A stretch of DNA of 64,000 nucleotides from Acidimicrobiia bacterium (GTDB lineage: Bacteria > Actinomycetota > Acidimicrobiia > Acidimicrobiales > Poriferisodalaceae): assembly GCA_022821985.1 (NCBI GenBank), contig JAJECP010000013.1, forward strand, positions 1 to 64,000. The letters are read 5' to 3'. Below are positions 9,001-16,467 of the stretch, piece after piece (within the stretch, counting starts at the first letter, position 1; the number at the start of each line of letters is the position of its first letter). The notes under the pieces were generated by a model. It did not search any database, was not told the DNA's origin, and worked only from the letters and a program-made list of their open reading frames with translations. A program made the position numbers and the translations under genes.

Positions 9001-9637
9001 AGACACTGTCTGGGGCTCCGGTGGCCACTAGGCGATCCATGATCCGATCTGTGGGGTCGGGCTCGGTGCCGGCGCCTGCAGCCCACGCAACGATCCGGCC
9101 GGGCTGCCACGACAGTTGCAGTGCGGCCGGTTCGGGCAGCGGACCTGCTGCGGCATCGCCGGTGCCAGGATCCGAGGCTGCGTCATCGGGCGACTCGGTG
9201 GCATCGAGGCCCGTCAGGCGCTCGTAGGCGGCGGCAAGCTCGGAGAAATCGGTTTCGAAGTCTCGCACGACCTGCCGGCGGATCGGCCGGGGCAGCCGTC
9301 GGGCCCCTGACAGCGAGGATTCCGTCTGGTCGAGCAGATCCAGGAGAACTCGTTCCCAGCGCAGCCGGTCGGTTTCGAGCGCGGCGAGATCGTCCGTCCC
9401 GGCGGTGCCTTGCGCCTCGGCCCAGACAAGACGCGCTATCTGGGACCAGCGCATCGTTGCGAGGGCAGAGGCCGCCGCGCCATTGCGCCCGGCGCCGTTG
9501 GGCCCTGTGGCGGAATCGGAGATGTCGCCGTTGCGACCGGTGTCATCGGCGGGCGCGAGCTGCTGAAGCGCCGGCGCGCCCCGGTTCGGAGTATGGGTCG
9601 GTGAGTCTTCGTCGCTCATCGCGTCATGCAGGGGCAC
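6041..9637 (-). CDS. SNF2-family DNA-dependent ATPase / helicase-like protein
   Basis: 1198-aa Swi2/Snf2 ATPase expected to translocate on or remodel DNA. The first ~650 residues hold an N-terminal actinobacterial SNF2-associated region with an acidic disordered stretch. The ATPase core follows: LALDMGLGKTPTVL (Walker A, about 715-728), VVDEAQVIKN (motif II, DEAQ, about 825), LTGTPIENGLGDLW (motif III, about 855) and, in the C-terminal lobe, LKAGGTGLNLTAA...DRAWRIGQ (motifs V and VI, about 1085-1115). All key residues are present. The annotated start is a GTG; an ATG six codons in (9619) is as likely, since neither has a strong ribosome site. It is divergent from proS and overlaps the downstream 140-aa gene by four bases. 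Confidence 0.88.
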   Translation of the reverse strand: MPLHDAMSDEDSPTHTPNRGAPALQQLAPADDTGRNGDISDSATGPNGAGRNGAAASALATMRWSQIARLVWAEAQGTAGTDDLAALETDRLRWERVLLDLLDQTESSLSGARRLPRPIRRQVVRDFETDFSELAAAYERLTGLDATESPDDAASDPGTGDAAAGPLPEPAALQLSWQPGRIVAWAAGAGTEPDPTDRIMDRLVATGAPDSVWRPHPNIKLPGGMSAEALVADVGDVLGWLVGLHGPAAGSSAGSSSISGSSPGVAADSDPASDDESLHGNEQLDTAESSPNGDLLLGASALWLRTAARTAVELVAGGRTVPRLHRVRKRRNRKRPDTAEFSVQWQPASPPADKLTALIDCLPGAVAAPEPKSEARTTVQSALSGMVDAIVTSAAKRLDVPAASPEPRSRAEMAEAFLAYLDGTRFVGSATQGSDLARRIELWARPVTAAARQSLVVRLDEPDDAGAWHMEVLATSPEGATEPVEVAMVSGVSSHRTEVRDQLTRLERLLPVLMRPGGKRRGEVILSQDEAWELMSVTGPALQSAGFKVEVPNLSRERPAPSLRLTATEDADSALGAQQLTAVSWTAVFGDVELTADQIHELASQARPLVRDRGQWIALDHADLAEAAAALAERADVTALTGSQMLRQVLGLEGPSVRGGITISGSGWAADLLRSASEISSAPRPSPEGFVGELRNYQAEAVAWLEFLDGAGLGGCLALDMGLGKTPTVLARIAADQRPGPALVIAPPAVVSNWAAEAARFTPGLSTIIHHGPARREPAELVEALRDGIGSVENGQIDVVITTYGTAVRDIDALEEVAWDRIVVDEAQVIKNHTSETAKQLRRLSARIRIALTGTPIENGLGDLWAIMDFCNPGLVGSRTPFIAQLQRPGDARGAAESALHALNGVLVFRRTKAEPQIAAELPDRIDELAHCAMTPEQIGLYQAVLDQLIVDTAESEQAGERRKGAVLAAITALKQICNHPLNYRPDDIDEEIEGRSGKLDRLHEILEAVFAAGERALVFTHFATWGERLADHLTRRTGLQIDCYHGGLGRSARDRMVRRFQSEDGPGAMVLSLKAGGTGLNLTAASHVVLYDRWWNPAVEDQARDRAWRIGQTRTVICHRLVCPGTVDERVEEVVAGKRRIADMVLPKSSSIGDLDAEQLRHALGIDPDALLADDSNGIDTSTPPVADLVPAGAGAS

Positions 9638-9866
9638 GGGCAGGTGGGCTGCAACGCCTGTCCGGACTGCGCTGGGGGCATGGCCCGAACCGTCGATGCA
9701 GGACCTGCTGCGGACACAGTCACCGTGGTCGGCACTGTGGCCCTGGTCCGCTGCCGAGACCGCACGACCGATGCACGGTCGCCGGTGTGCAGTCGCCGGC
9801 TACGCGGACTGAGGGTACTGGACACGCATTGCATCGCAACGCGGTTGCTCGCTTACCCTGCGTCTG

Positions 9867-11579
9867 ATGCGATGGTCTGATTCGTTCATCCCGACGCTGC
9901 GCGATGCGCCCGGCGACGCCACCGCCGCGAGTCATCAGCTGCTCGTGCGGGCTGGCTTCATCCGCCAGCTGCACTCGGGGTACTACAGCTTGCTGCCGCT
10001 CGGACTGCGCGTGCACAACAAGGTCGCCGATGTCGTCAGAGCGGAAATGGATGCCATCGGCGCGCAGGAGTTCCTGCTGCCAGCGATGCACCCCGGCGAT
10101 CTGTGGCGACGCAGCGGCCGATGGAGCGTGATGGGCTCGGAGATGTTCCGCCTGCGCGACCGCCACGATGCAGACGTCGTGCTGGGCATGACGCACGAAG
10201 AGGTCTTCGCAGTGCTGGCTTCTGAGATGAGCTCGTACCGGGAACTGCCCCAGACCTGGTACCAGATCCAGACCAAGTTCCGTGACGAGCCCCGCCCGCG
10301 CAGCGGCCTGCTGCGTGTGCGCGAGTTCATGATGAAAGACTCATACAGCTTCGACATGGACGAAGAAGGTCTTGACAGGTCATTCGAGGCGCACCGCAAG
10401 GCCTACGAGACGATCTTCAAGCGGCTCGATCTCGAGGCCATGGCCGTACAGGCGTCCTCGGGCGCCATGGGCGGCGACGCCAGCGTCGAGTTCATGGTGG
10501 CGTCGCCTGCAGGCGAGGACGACGTGGCCCGGTGCACGGGCTGCGGGTATCAGGCGAACATCGAGCGGGCCCGCGCGGCAGTGCCGCCCATCGCTGATCC
10601 GCCTTGCGGCGACGCACCTGAGCGATTCGCGACACCGGGCGTCCGCACCATCGACGCGCTCGCGTCGTTCGAGGGCGGCGCGCCCGCCGATCGGCAGCTC
10701 AAGACCATGGTCATGGTTCTCGACGATCAGCTCACGCTGGTGGTCTTGCGAGGCGACCACCAGCTCAACCTGCAGAAGCTGGCCGACTGCAGCGGCGTGA
10801 CCGATGTGCGTCCTGCCACCGAATCCGAGACGGTGGCGCAGCTCGGCGCCAGTCCCGGAAGCTTGGGAGCGGTCGGTGTCGAAGATCTGCCGATCTATGT
10901 CGATGAGGCGCTGCGGGGCCGAACCTCGATGACCACCGGGGCCAATGAAGACGACTGGCACCTGCGTGAAGTGGATGTGGCGCGTGACATCATCGATCCT
11001 CGCTGGGCTGATCTACGCGAAGTCGCAGCGGGCGAGGCGTGCATCGTGTGCGGCAAGCCCCTGGAGATCGTGCGCTGCATCGAAGCGGGCCACATCTTCA
11101 AGCTGGGCCGCAAGTACTGCGAGGCGATGGGCGTGTCGGTGCTCGATACGAACGGCGAGGCCCGCACCCCGATTATGGGCAGCTACGGCATCGGCATCGG
11201 GCGGGCGATGGCCGCGGTGGCCGAGACCCATCACGACGAGCGCGGCCTGATCTGGCCTGTCGCTGTAGCGCCGTTCGAGGCAGTCATCACCGTGCTCGAT
11301 CCTGCCGATGAAGCCCAGTCGGCAGCCGGCGAGGGGCTCCAGCGCGAACTGGCGGCGCTCGGGGTCGACTGCCTGTATGACGACCGCCCGCTGCGGCCGG
11401 GTGTGAAGCTGGCCGACGCGGAGCTCGTCGGCGTGCCCTACCGGCTCACGGTCGGCGCGCGCAGCCTGGCGGAGGGCAACGTGGAGCTGACCGAGCGCTC
11501 AACCCGCGAGACACGCCTGCTCACAGTGGCCGAGGCGGCGGCCGTGACGGCCGGAGAGATCGCCGCTCACCGCCGTTGA
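9867..11579 (+). CDS. proS: Prolyl-tRNA synthetase
   Basis: 570-aa class II aminoacyl-tRNA synthetase charging tRNA-Pro; size fits the bacterial type that carries an inserted editing domain. The N-terminus SGYYSLLPLGLRVHNKV, motif 2 (FRDEPRPRSGLLRVREFMMKD split around residues 140-160) and motif 3 (GSYGIGIGRAMAAVAE, about 437-452) are clear. Between motifs 2 and 3, roughly residues 220-400, lies the editing insert. The C-terminal anticodon-binding domain starts near VAPFEAVITVLD. The ATG at 9867 lacks a strong Shine-Dalgarno, so leaderless or weakly led translation is possible. The 229 bp upstream separate it from the divergent SNF2 gene and hold no recognisable operator. Confidence 0.96.
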   Translation: MRWSDSFIPTLRDAPGDATAASHQLLVRAGFIRQLHSGYYSLLPLGLRVHNKVADVVRAEMDAIGAQEFLLPAMHPGDLWRRSGRWSVMGSEMFRLRDRHDADVVLGMTHEEVFAVLASEMSSYRELPQTWYQIQTKFRDEPRPRSGLLRVREFMMKDSYSFDMDEEGLDRSFEAHRKAYETIFKRLDLEAMAVQASSGAMGGDASVEFMVASPAGEDDVARCTGCGYQANIERARAAVPPIADPPCGDAPERFATPGVRTIDALASFEGGAPADRQLKTMVMVLDDQLTLVVLRGDHQLNLQKLADCSGVTDVRPATESETVAQLGASPGSLGAVGVEDLPIYVDEALRGRTSMTTGANEDDWHLREVDVARDIIDPRWADLREVAAGEACIVCGKPLEIVRCIEAGHIFKLGRKYCEAMGVSVLDTNGEARTPIMGSYGIGIGRAMAAVAETHHDERGLIWPVAVAPFEAVITVLDPADEAQSAAGEGLQRELAALGVDCLYDDRPLRPGVKLADAELVGVPYRLTVGARSLAEGNVELTERSTRETRLLTVAEAAAVTAGEIAAHRR

Positions 11580-11584
11580 AACAC

Positions 11585-11600
11585 GCCGGCAGACGCCGGC
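11585..11600. terminator. Short GC hairpin after proS
   Basis: Two GCCGGC blocks (11585-11590 and 11595-11600) flank the 4-base loop agac a few bases after the proS stop, forming a 6-bp GC-only stem. No T-run follows. It would separate proS from the operator-controlled promoter of the corrinoid operon. Confidence 0.4.
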
Positions 11601-11666
11601 ATGTCGCCTTGAATTCACGTGCTCCCATGTCGCTGTTCCGGCGGGGTTCGTGGTACCGTACTGCTG

Positions 11667-11699
11667 TACCGTTCTGCGGCACAGTTCCACTATGCGGAA
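11667..11699. promoter_or_regulatory. Tandem operator of the methylated-amine regulon, copy 1 (corrinoid operon)
   Basis: Box A TACCGTTCTGCGGCA (11667-11681) and box B TTCCACTATGCGGAA (11685-11699) are palindromic 15-mers joined by CAG. The same pair, with the same CAG joint and 18-bp phase, lies at 33548-33580 and 38837-38869. The site is 120 bp upstream of the corrinoid protein start. A further related half-match, TACCGTACTGCTGTA, begins at 11654. An IclR-type regulator is the likely binder. Confidence 0.75.
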
Positions 11700-11819
11700 C
11701 AGCAATCTGCTGGACAGCACATCGGGACGACTCGGCCGCAGGACCCATGCTGAATCTTGGACAGTTGACCGGGACGGGGGTGCCCGGCACACGTCATGAC
11801 CATGGCGAGGGGGCAAGGC

Positions 11820-12542
11820 ATGGCCGATGCGGCAACCGTCGACAGCGCCGATGCTGATGAGGAGATCGACCTCTCAGCCCTCGACGACGACGATCTCATC
11901 GCACAGATGCATGACGATCTCTATGACGGGCTCGGCCCCGAGATCGTCGAAGGCACCGAGCTGTTGCTCGGGCGCGGCTGGGGGGCCGACAAGGTCCTGA
12001 ATGAAGCGCTGGTCGAGGCCATGCGCATCGTCGGCATCGACTTTCGCGACGGAATCCTGTTCGTTCCCGAAGTACTGCTCGCGGCCAACGCCATGAAGGC
12101 CGGCATGGAGGTACTCCGGCCACTGCTGGCAGAGACCGGCGCAGAACCGATCGGCAAGATCGTCATCGGCACCGTCAAGGGCGACATCCATGACATCGGC
12201 AAGAACCTGGTGGGGATGATGCTCGAGGGTGCGGGTTTCGAGGTGGTGGACCTGGGGATCAACACCGACGTCGACGAGTTCCTCGGCGCCCTCGCTGAGC
12301 ATCGGCCCGACATCTTGGGCATGTCAGCGCTGCTGACCACCACCATGCCGTACATGAAGGTGGTGGTCGACACGCTGATCGAGCAAGGCCTGCGCGACGA
12401 CTACCTCGTCATCGTCGGCGGCGCGCCGCTGAATCAGGAATTCGGCGAAGCGGTCGGGGCAGATGCCTACTGCCGCGATGCTGCCGTCGCGGCGGAGACC
12501 GCCACAGACCTCATCAGGGCCCGGCGCGCTGCCGCTGCGTGA
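11820..12542 (+). CDS. Corrinoid (B12-binding) protein of a methyltransferase system
   Basis: 240-aa methyl carrier that shuttles a methyl group on cobalt between the substrate methyltransferase and the tetrahydrofolate methyltransferase, cytosolic. The N-terminal helical cap (roughly residues 10-100) ends in FVPEVLLAANAMKAGMEVL. The B12 Rossmann domain begins with KIVIGTVKGDIHDIGKNLV; the DxHxxG motif (about residue 121) supplies the His ligand to cobalt. SALLTTTMPYM and IVGGAPLN are the usual later B12-contact strings. The ATG at 11820 follows a GAGGGGG ribosome site, so I prefer it over the ATG at 11796. It is the first gene of a tightly packed five-gene operon and lies downstream of the tandem operator at 11667-11699. 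Confidence 0.9.
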   Translation: MADAATVDSADADEEIDLSALDDDDLIAQMHDDLYDGLGPEIVEGTELLLGRGWGADKVLNEALVEAMRIVGIDFRDGILFVPEVLLAANAMKAGMEVLRPLLAETGAEPIGKIVIGTVKGDIHDIGKNLVGMMLEGAGFEVVDLGINTDVDEFLGALAEHRPDILGMSALLTTTMPYMKVVVDTLIEQGLRDDYLVIVGGAPLNQEFGEAVGADAYCRDAAVAAETATDLIRARRAAAA

Positions 12543-12543
12543 G

Positions 12544-13389
12544 ATGACAGCCACCTCGTCTCCGGAATCGACCGCTCGCCGGCGACGGCGCTCGCGTGCG
12601 CGCCGGGTAGCCGAGGCTGCAGCAAAACCTGCGGCCGCGCGGCGCGCACCGCGGCCGGCTGCCGCCTCAGCAGAGAGCCGATCACGCCGCGTGCTGGTAC
12701 TCGGCTGCGGTGCCCTCGCCAACGAGCTGCAGGCGATTGTCGGCAGCGGAGGCCTCGAACACATCGATGTGGAGTGCCTGCCGGCGAAGCTGCATAACCG
12801 TCCTGCGCTCATTGCGCCGGAAGTGCGCGCACGGCTGGACCGGCTCGCACAGCAGGGTCGAACCTACGAACAGATACTCCTCGGCTATGGCGATTGCGGC
12901 AGCGCTGGAGCCATCGACGACCTGTGCGCCGAGTTCGAGCGAGCTCATGCGGCAGGCGACGGGCCCTCGATGACCCGAGTGCCCGGCGCGCATTGTTACG
13001 AGTTCTTCGCCACGGCCCCGCGATTCGACGAGATGTCCGAAGCCGAACCGGCGACCTTCTACCTGACCGACTATCTGGCCCGTCACTTCGACCTGCTGGT
13101 CTGGCAGGGCCTCGGCATTGCCGACCATCCTGAGCTGGCAGAGCTCTACTTCGGCAACTACCGCCGCGTGGTGCTGCTGACCCAGACGCCCGATGGCGCT
13201 CAGCGCGCTCGCATCGAGGCCTGCGCTCGTGCCGGAGCTGACCGCCTCGGCCTCCCGCTCGAAATCGTCGAGACCGGCTACGGAGAACTCGAGACCACGC
13301 TGACCAGCGTCGCTGCGCCAAAGCGCAGTACTGCAACTTCTGAGGTCGCTGCGCCAAAGCGCAGCGAACGGCCCCAGGCAGCGGTGTGA
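12544..13389 (+). CDS. DUF1638 domain protein of the corrinoid operon
   Basis: 281-aa protein with a basic, Ala/Arg-rich leader of about 45 residues, then a DUF1638-like core starting VLVLGCGALANELQAIV. YGDCGSAGAIDDLC, VPGAHCYEFFA and KLHNRP are strings typical of the family, which tends to occur beside corrinoid methyltransferases. Conserved Cys and His (GDCG, HCYEF) could bind a metal or the corrinoid cofactor, but no reaction has been assigned as far as I know. An ATG at 12544, one base after the corrinoid gene stop, is the natural start; the frame stays open 27 codons further upstream inside that gene. The C-terminus contains a duplicated VAAPKRS-type segment (TSVAAPKRST then SEVAAPKRSE). 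It overlaps the next gene by GTGA. Confidence 0.8.
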   Translation: MTATSSPESTARRRRRSRARRVAEAAAKPAAARRAPRPAAASAESRSRRVLVLGCGALANELQAIVGSGGLEHIDVECLPAKLHNRPALIAPEVRARLDRLAQQGRTYEQILLGYGDCGSAGAIDDLCAEFERAHAAGDGPSMTRVPGAHCYEFFATAPRFDEMSEAEPATFYLTDYLARHFDLLVWQGLGIADHPELAELYFGNYRRVVLLTQTPDGAQRARIEACARAGADRLGLPLEIVETGYGELETTLTSVAAPKRSTATSEVAAPKRSERPQAAV

Positions 13390-14315
13390 CCGACACCGTC
13401 ATCAGCTCCGCCACGCGTGAGGTGGTGATCGGCTTCGGCCGGCCGTTCGTGATGATCGGCGAGCGCATCAATCCCACCGGTCGCAAGCTGCTCGCTGAGG
13501 AGATGAAGGAGGGTGACTTCAGCCGGGTCGAAGCTGACGCACTGGCACAAGTGACGGCCGGCGCCCACATGCTCGATGTCAATGCCGGCGTGCCGCTCGC
13601 CGACGAGCCTGCACTGCTCGCAGCGGCGGTGAAGCTGGTGCAGTCGGTCACCGATGTTCCGCTCAGCATCGACTCCTCGATCATCGAGGCGCTCGAAGCC
13701 GGCGTAGACGCCTACGTGGGCAAGCCCCTCATCAACTCCGTGACCGGAGAGCCGGAGGTGATGGAGCGGGTGCTCCCGCTGGTGGCGCGGGCCGGGGCGG
13801 CAGTGGTCGCCATCTCCAACGACGAGACCGGCATCAGCGAGGACCCCGACGTCCGCTTCGACGTAGCGAAGCGGATTGTGAGCGCAGCAGCCGATTACGG
13901 CATTCCCACGGCAGACGTGGTGGTGGACCCGCTCGTGATGCCGATAGGCGCCATGGCCACGGCAGGACGGCAGGTATTCCACCTCGTGCGCCGGCTGCGT
14001 GACGAACTGGGCGTCAACACCACTTGCGGGGCCTCCAATGTGAGCTTCGGGCTGCCCAACCGGCACATCATCACCGGCACCTTCCTGGCTATGGCGATCG
14101 GTGCCGGGATGACATCGGCCATCATGAACCCGCTCCACGCCGATGTGAAGGCAGCAGTCATGGCTGGCGATGTCCTCGCTGGCAACGACGAGAACTGTGC
14201 GGCGTGGATCTCCGAGCACCGCGACCGCAGCGCAATGGGGGCCGACAGTGCTGCCAGCGCAGGGTCCGGCGAACGTCCCCGCCGACGGGGCGGACGTCGC
14301 GCTCGCACCGGTTAG
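13386..14315 (+). CDS. Methyltetrahydrofolate:corrinoid methyltransferase (pterin-binding, MtrH/AcsE/MtvA-like)
   Basis: 309-aa TIM-barrel pterin-binding enzyme of the DHPS/MeTr class that would move the methyl group between methylcorrinoid protein and tetrahydrofolate. MIGERINPTGRK (about residues 22-33) is the signature start of this group. AHMLDVNAGVP, LSIDSS and SNDETGIS carry the conserved Asp/Asn pterin contacts. TTCGASNVSFGLPNR and AGMTSAIMNPL near the end match the methyltransferase rather than the folate-biosynthesis DHPS branch. It starts at a GTG overlapping the DUF1638 stop (GTGA). In this operon the enzyme probably runs in the direction methylcorrinoid to methyl-THF, feeding MetF and Fhs encoded at 38991-41573; direction is inference. 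Confidence 0.88.
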   Translation: MTDTVISSATREVVIGFGRPFVMIGERINPTGRKLLAEEMKEGDFSRVEADALAQVTAGAHMLDVNAGVPLADEPALLAAAVKLVQSVTDVPLSIDSSIIEALEAGVDAYVGKPLINSVTGEPEVMERVLPLVARAGAAVVAISNDETGISEDPDVRFDVAKRIVSAAADYGIPTADVVVDPLVMPIGAMATAGRQVFHLVRRLRDELGVNTTCGASNVSFGLPNRHIITGTFLAMAIGAGMTSAIMNPLHADVKAAVMAGDVLAGNDENCAAWISEHRDRSAMGADSAASAGSGERPRRRGGRRARTG

Positions 14316-14325
14316 CGGAGCCCCG

Positions 14326-16467
14326 ATGCCGACGGGCTCGCTCACGTCCGCCGATGACCCGGAGCCGGTCAGGGTGGTGTTCACCCCCAGCGGGCGGGCG
14401 GGCGCAGTGAAGGCCGGTACCACTGTGCTGGATGCCGCTCGGGAGTTCGGCGTCGATCTCGACAGCGTGTGCGGCGGGCGTGGCATCTGCGGCCGCTGCC
14501 AGATCGTGCCGTCGGTGGGTTCGTTTCCCAAGTGGGCCATCACTGCCGGCGCCGGAGCGCTCAGCTCGCCGAATGCCACCGAAGCCGCATACGAGGGCCG
14601 ACGCCCGCTGGGTCCTTCCGCACGACTGGGCTGCCAAGCGCGTGTGCAGGCCGACGTCGTACTGGATGTGCCGCCGGAGAGCCAGCTGCACGGCCCCGTT
14701 GTGCGCAAGACAGTCGACGTGGGCGACATCGCGCTCGACCCGCTGGCGACGCTGCATGCCGTCACCGTGCCGCCGCCGACGCTCGACGAGCGTCGCGGGC
14801 TCGCCCAGGTCGTGATCGACTGCGTGGCCGACGAATGGGGCGTTCACCTGGCCGGCATCCTGCCGGGCGCACTAGCGGGGCTCCACGCATCGGTCGCTGC
14901 CGGCTCCCCCGACGACGCCGGCGGCCGGCTGGTGACGGTTGCCGTTCGCTGGAGCGGGCCAGATCGGAGCGAGCGTACCGGCATGGTGGCAGCGGTCTGG
15001 CCGGGTGTCGCGACAGCGGCACTCGGCGTTGCGGTCGACATCGGCTCGACGACCATTGCTGGCCACCTGGTCGACCTGCACAGCGGTGACGTACTGGCTT
15101 CCGCTGGACGTATGAACTCGCAGATCCGCCTGGGCGAGGACCTGATGAGCCGGGTGTCGTACGTGATGATGAACCCCGGCGGCGCCCAGGAACTCACTGC
15201 GCTCGTCCGAGACTCGCTCGCAGCGCTGATCACCGAGCTGTGCGCTGATGCCGGTGCTGAGCCAGACGCTGTGCTGGAGGTGGTGCTGGTCGGCAACCCG
15301 ATCATGATCCACATCGCCCTCGGCATCGACCCGACCCCGCTCGGGCAGGCACCGTTCACCTTGGCGACCGACGCGGCCGTCGAGGTTGACGGGCCGGAGA
15401 TGGACCTGCCGTGCCCATCGGCTCGCGTCTACGTCGCGCCCGCGATTGCGGGTCATGTGGGCGCCGACACTGCGGCGGCAGTGCTCGCTGGAGGGCCGTA
15501 TCGCGACCAAGCCATCACCCTCCTGGTGGACGTGGGCACCAATGCCGAGATCGTGCTGGGCAACTCGGATGGCCTGTGGGCAGCGTCCAGCCCGACCGGG
15601 CCCGCATTCGAGGGCGCGCAGATCAGCTGCGGTCAGCGCGCAACGCCGGGAGCGATCGAGCGCGTGCGCATCGATCCGGCAACCTGGGCTCCCCGGGTGC
15701 GCGTCATCGGCTGCGACCTGTGGTCCGATGAGCCCGGCTTCGCGGAAGCAGTCGAACGGCGAGTCGCCGTAGGCGCTCGCAGCGCGGCAGCAGGCGTCAC
15801 GGGAATCTGCGGCTCCGGAATCATCGAGGTCATCGCCGAGATGTACCTCGCCGGGGTGCTGTCGTCCGATGGGGTCATCGCAGCGCCGCCGGGCGAGGGC
15901 GAGCGGGCGTCCCGTGTGACCTCCGATGGCAGGACGTCGTCGTTCGTGCTGTACGAGCCCCCCGAAGGTGCCGACGGACCTGCCATCACCATCTCCCAGA
16001 ACGATGTGCGGGCCATCCAGCTGGCAAAGGCGGCGCTGCGCGCCGGCATCGACCTGCTGTGCGAGCACGCTGCCATCGAGGCCCCCGACCGTGTGCTGCT
16101 CGCTGGAGCCTTCGGGGCGCACATCGATCCGGTACGGGCGATGGTGCTCGGGCTCATCGGCGACTGCGACCCGGATGAGGTGCGGTCGGTCGGCAACGCA
16201 GCAGGCACCGGCGCTGTACGTGCACTGCTGTCAGGGAGCCAGCGGGCCGAGATGGAGCGAGTGGTCCGCAGCATCCGCAAGATCGAGACTGCCACCGAGC
16301 CGAGGTTTCAGGAGCTCTTCGTGGCAGCCATGGCACTCCCCCATGCCACCGCACCCAGCCCGCTGCTCGCGACGGTGGTGGACCTGCCCCGCCCATCCCG
16401 TAGAACTTCGAGTCCCCACCACCGCACCAGACGACGGCGAGCGGTCCCGATGAGCGAGGAAGCATGA
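14326..16467 (+). CDS. RamA-like reductive activator of corrinoid protein (2Fe-2S + ASKHA ATPase)
   Basis: 713-aa protein that would use ATP and electrons to return oxidised Co(II) corrinoid to active Co(I). Residues 14-110 form a plant-type ferredoxin domain with Cys49, Cys54, Cys57 and Cys103 as the 2Fe-2S ligands (CGGRGICGRC plus GCQARV). The C-terminal part is the actin-like ASKHA fold (VAVDIGSTTIAGHLVDL, LLVDVGTNAEIVLGN, ICGSGIIEVIAEM, LAGAFGAHIDP), the usual DUF4445-type reactivase. The ATG at 14326 follows the previous stop by 10 bases with GGAG in front; an upstream ATG at 14170 would overlap the previous gene by 146 bp and is unlikely. It overlaps the MttB-like gene by ATGA. Confidence 0.88.
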   Translation: MPTGSLTSADDPEPVRVVFTPSGRAGAVKAGTTVLDAAREFGVDLDSVCGGRGICGRCQIVPSVGSFPKWAITAGAGALSSPNATEAAYEGRRPLGPSARLGCQARVQADVVLDVPPESQLHGPVVRKTVDVGDIALDPLATLHAVTVPPPTLDERRGLAQVVIDCVADEWGVHLAGILPGALAGLHASVAAGSPDDAGGRLVTVAVRWSGPDRSERTGMVAAVWPGVATAALGVAVDIGSTTIAGHLVDLHSGDVLASAGRMNSQIRLGEDLMSRVSYVMMNPGGAQELTALVRDSLAALITELCADAGAEPDAVLEVVLVGNPIMIHIALGIDPTPLGQAPFTLATDAAVEVDGPEMDLPCPSARVYVAPAIAGHVGADTAAAVLAGGPYRDQAITLLVDVGTNAEIVLGNSDGLWAASSPTGPAFEGAQISCGQRATPGAIERVRIDPATWAPRVRVIGCDLWSDEPGFAEAVERRVAVGARSAAAGVTGICGSGIIEVIAEMYLAGVLSSDGVIAAPPGEGERASRVTSDGRTSSFVLYEPPEGADGPAITISQNDVRAIQLAKAALRAGIDLLCEHAAIEAPDRVLLAGAFGAHIDPVRAMVLGLIGDCDPDEVRSVGNAAGTGAVRALLSGSQRAEMERVVRSIRKIETATEPRFQELFVAAMALPHATAPSPLLATVVDLPRPSRRTSSPHHRTRRRRAVPMSEEA

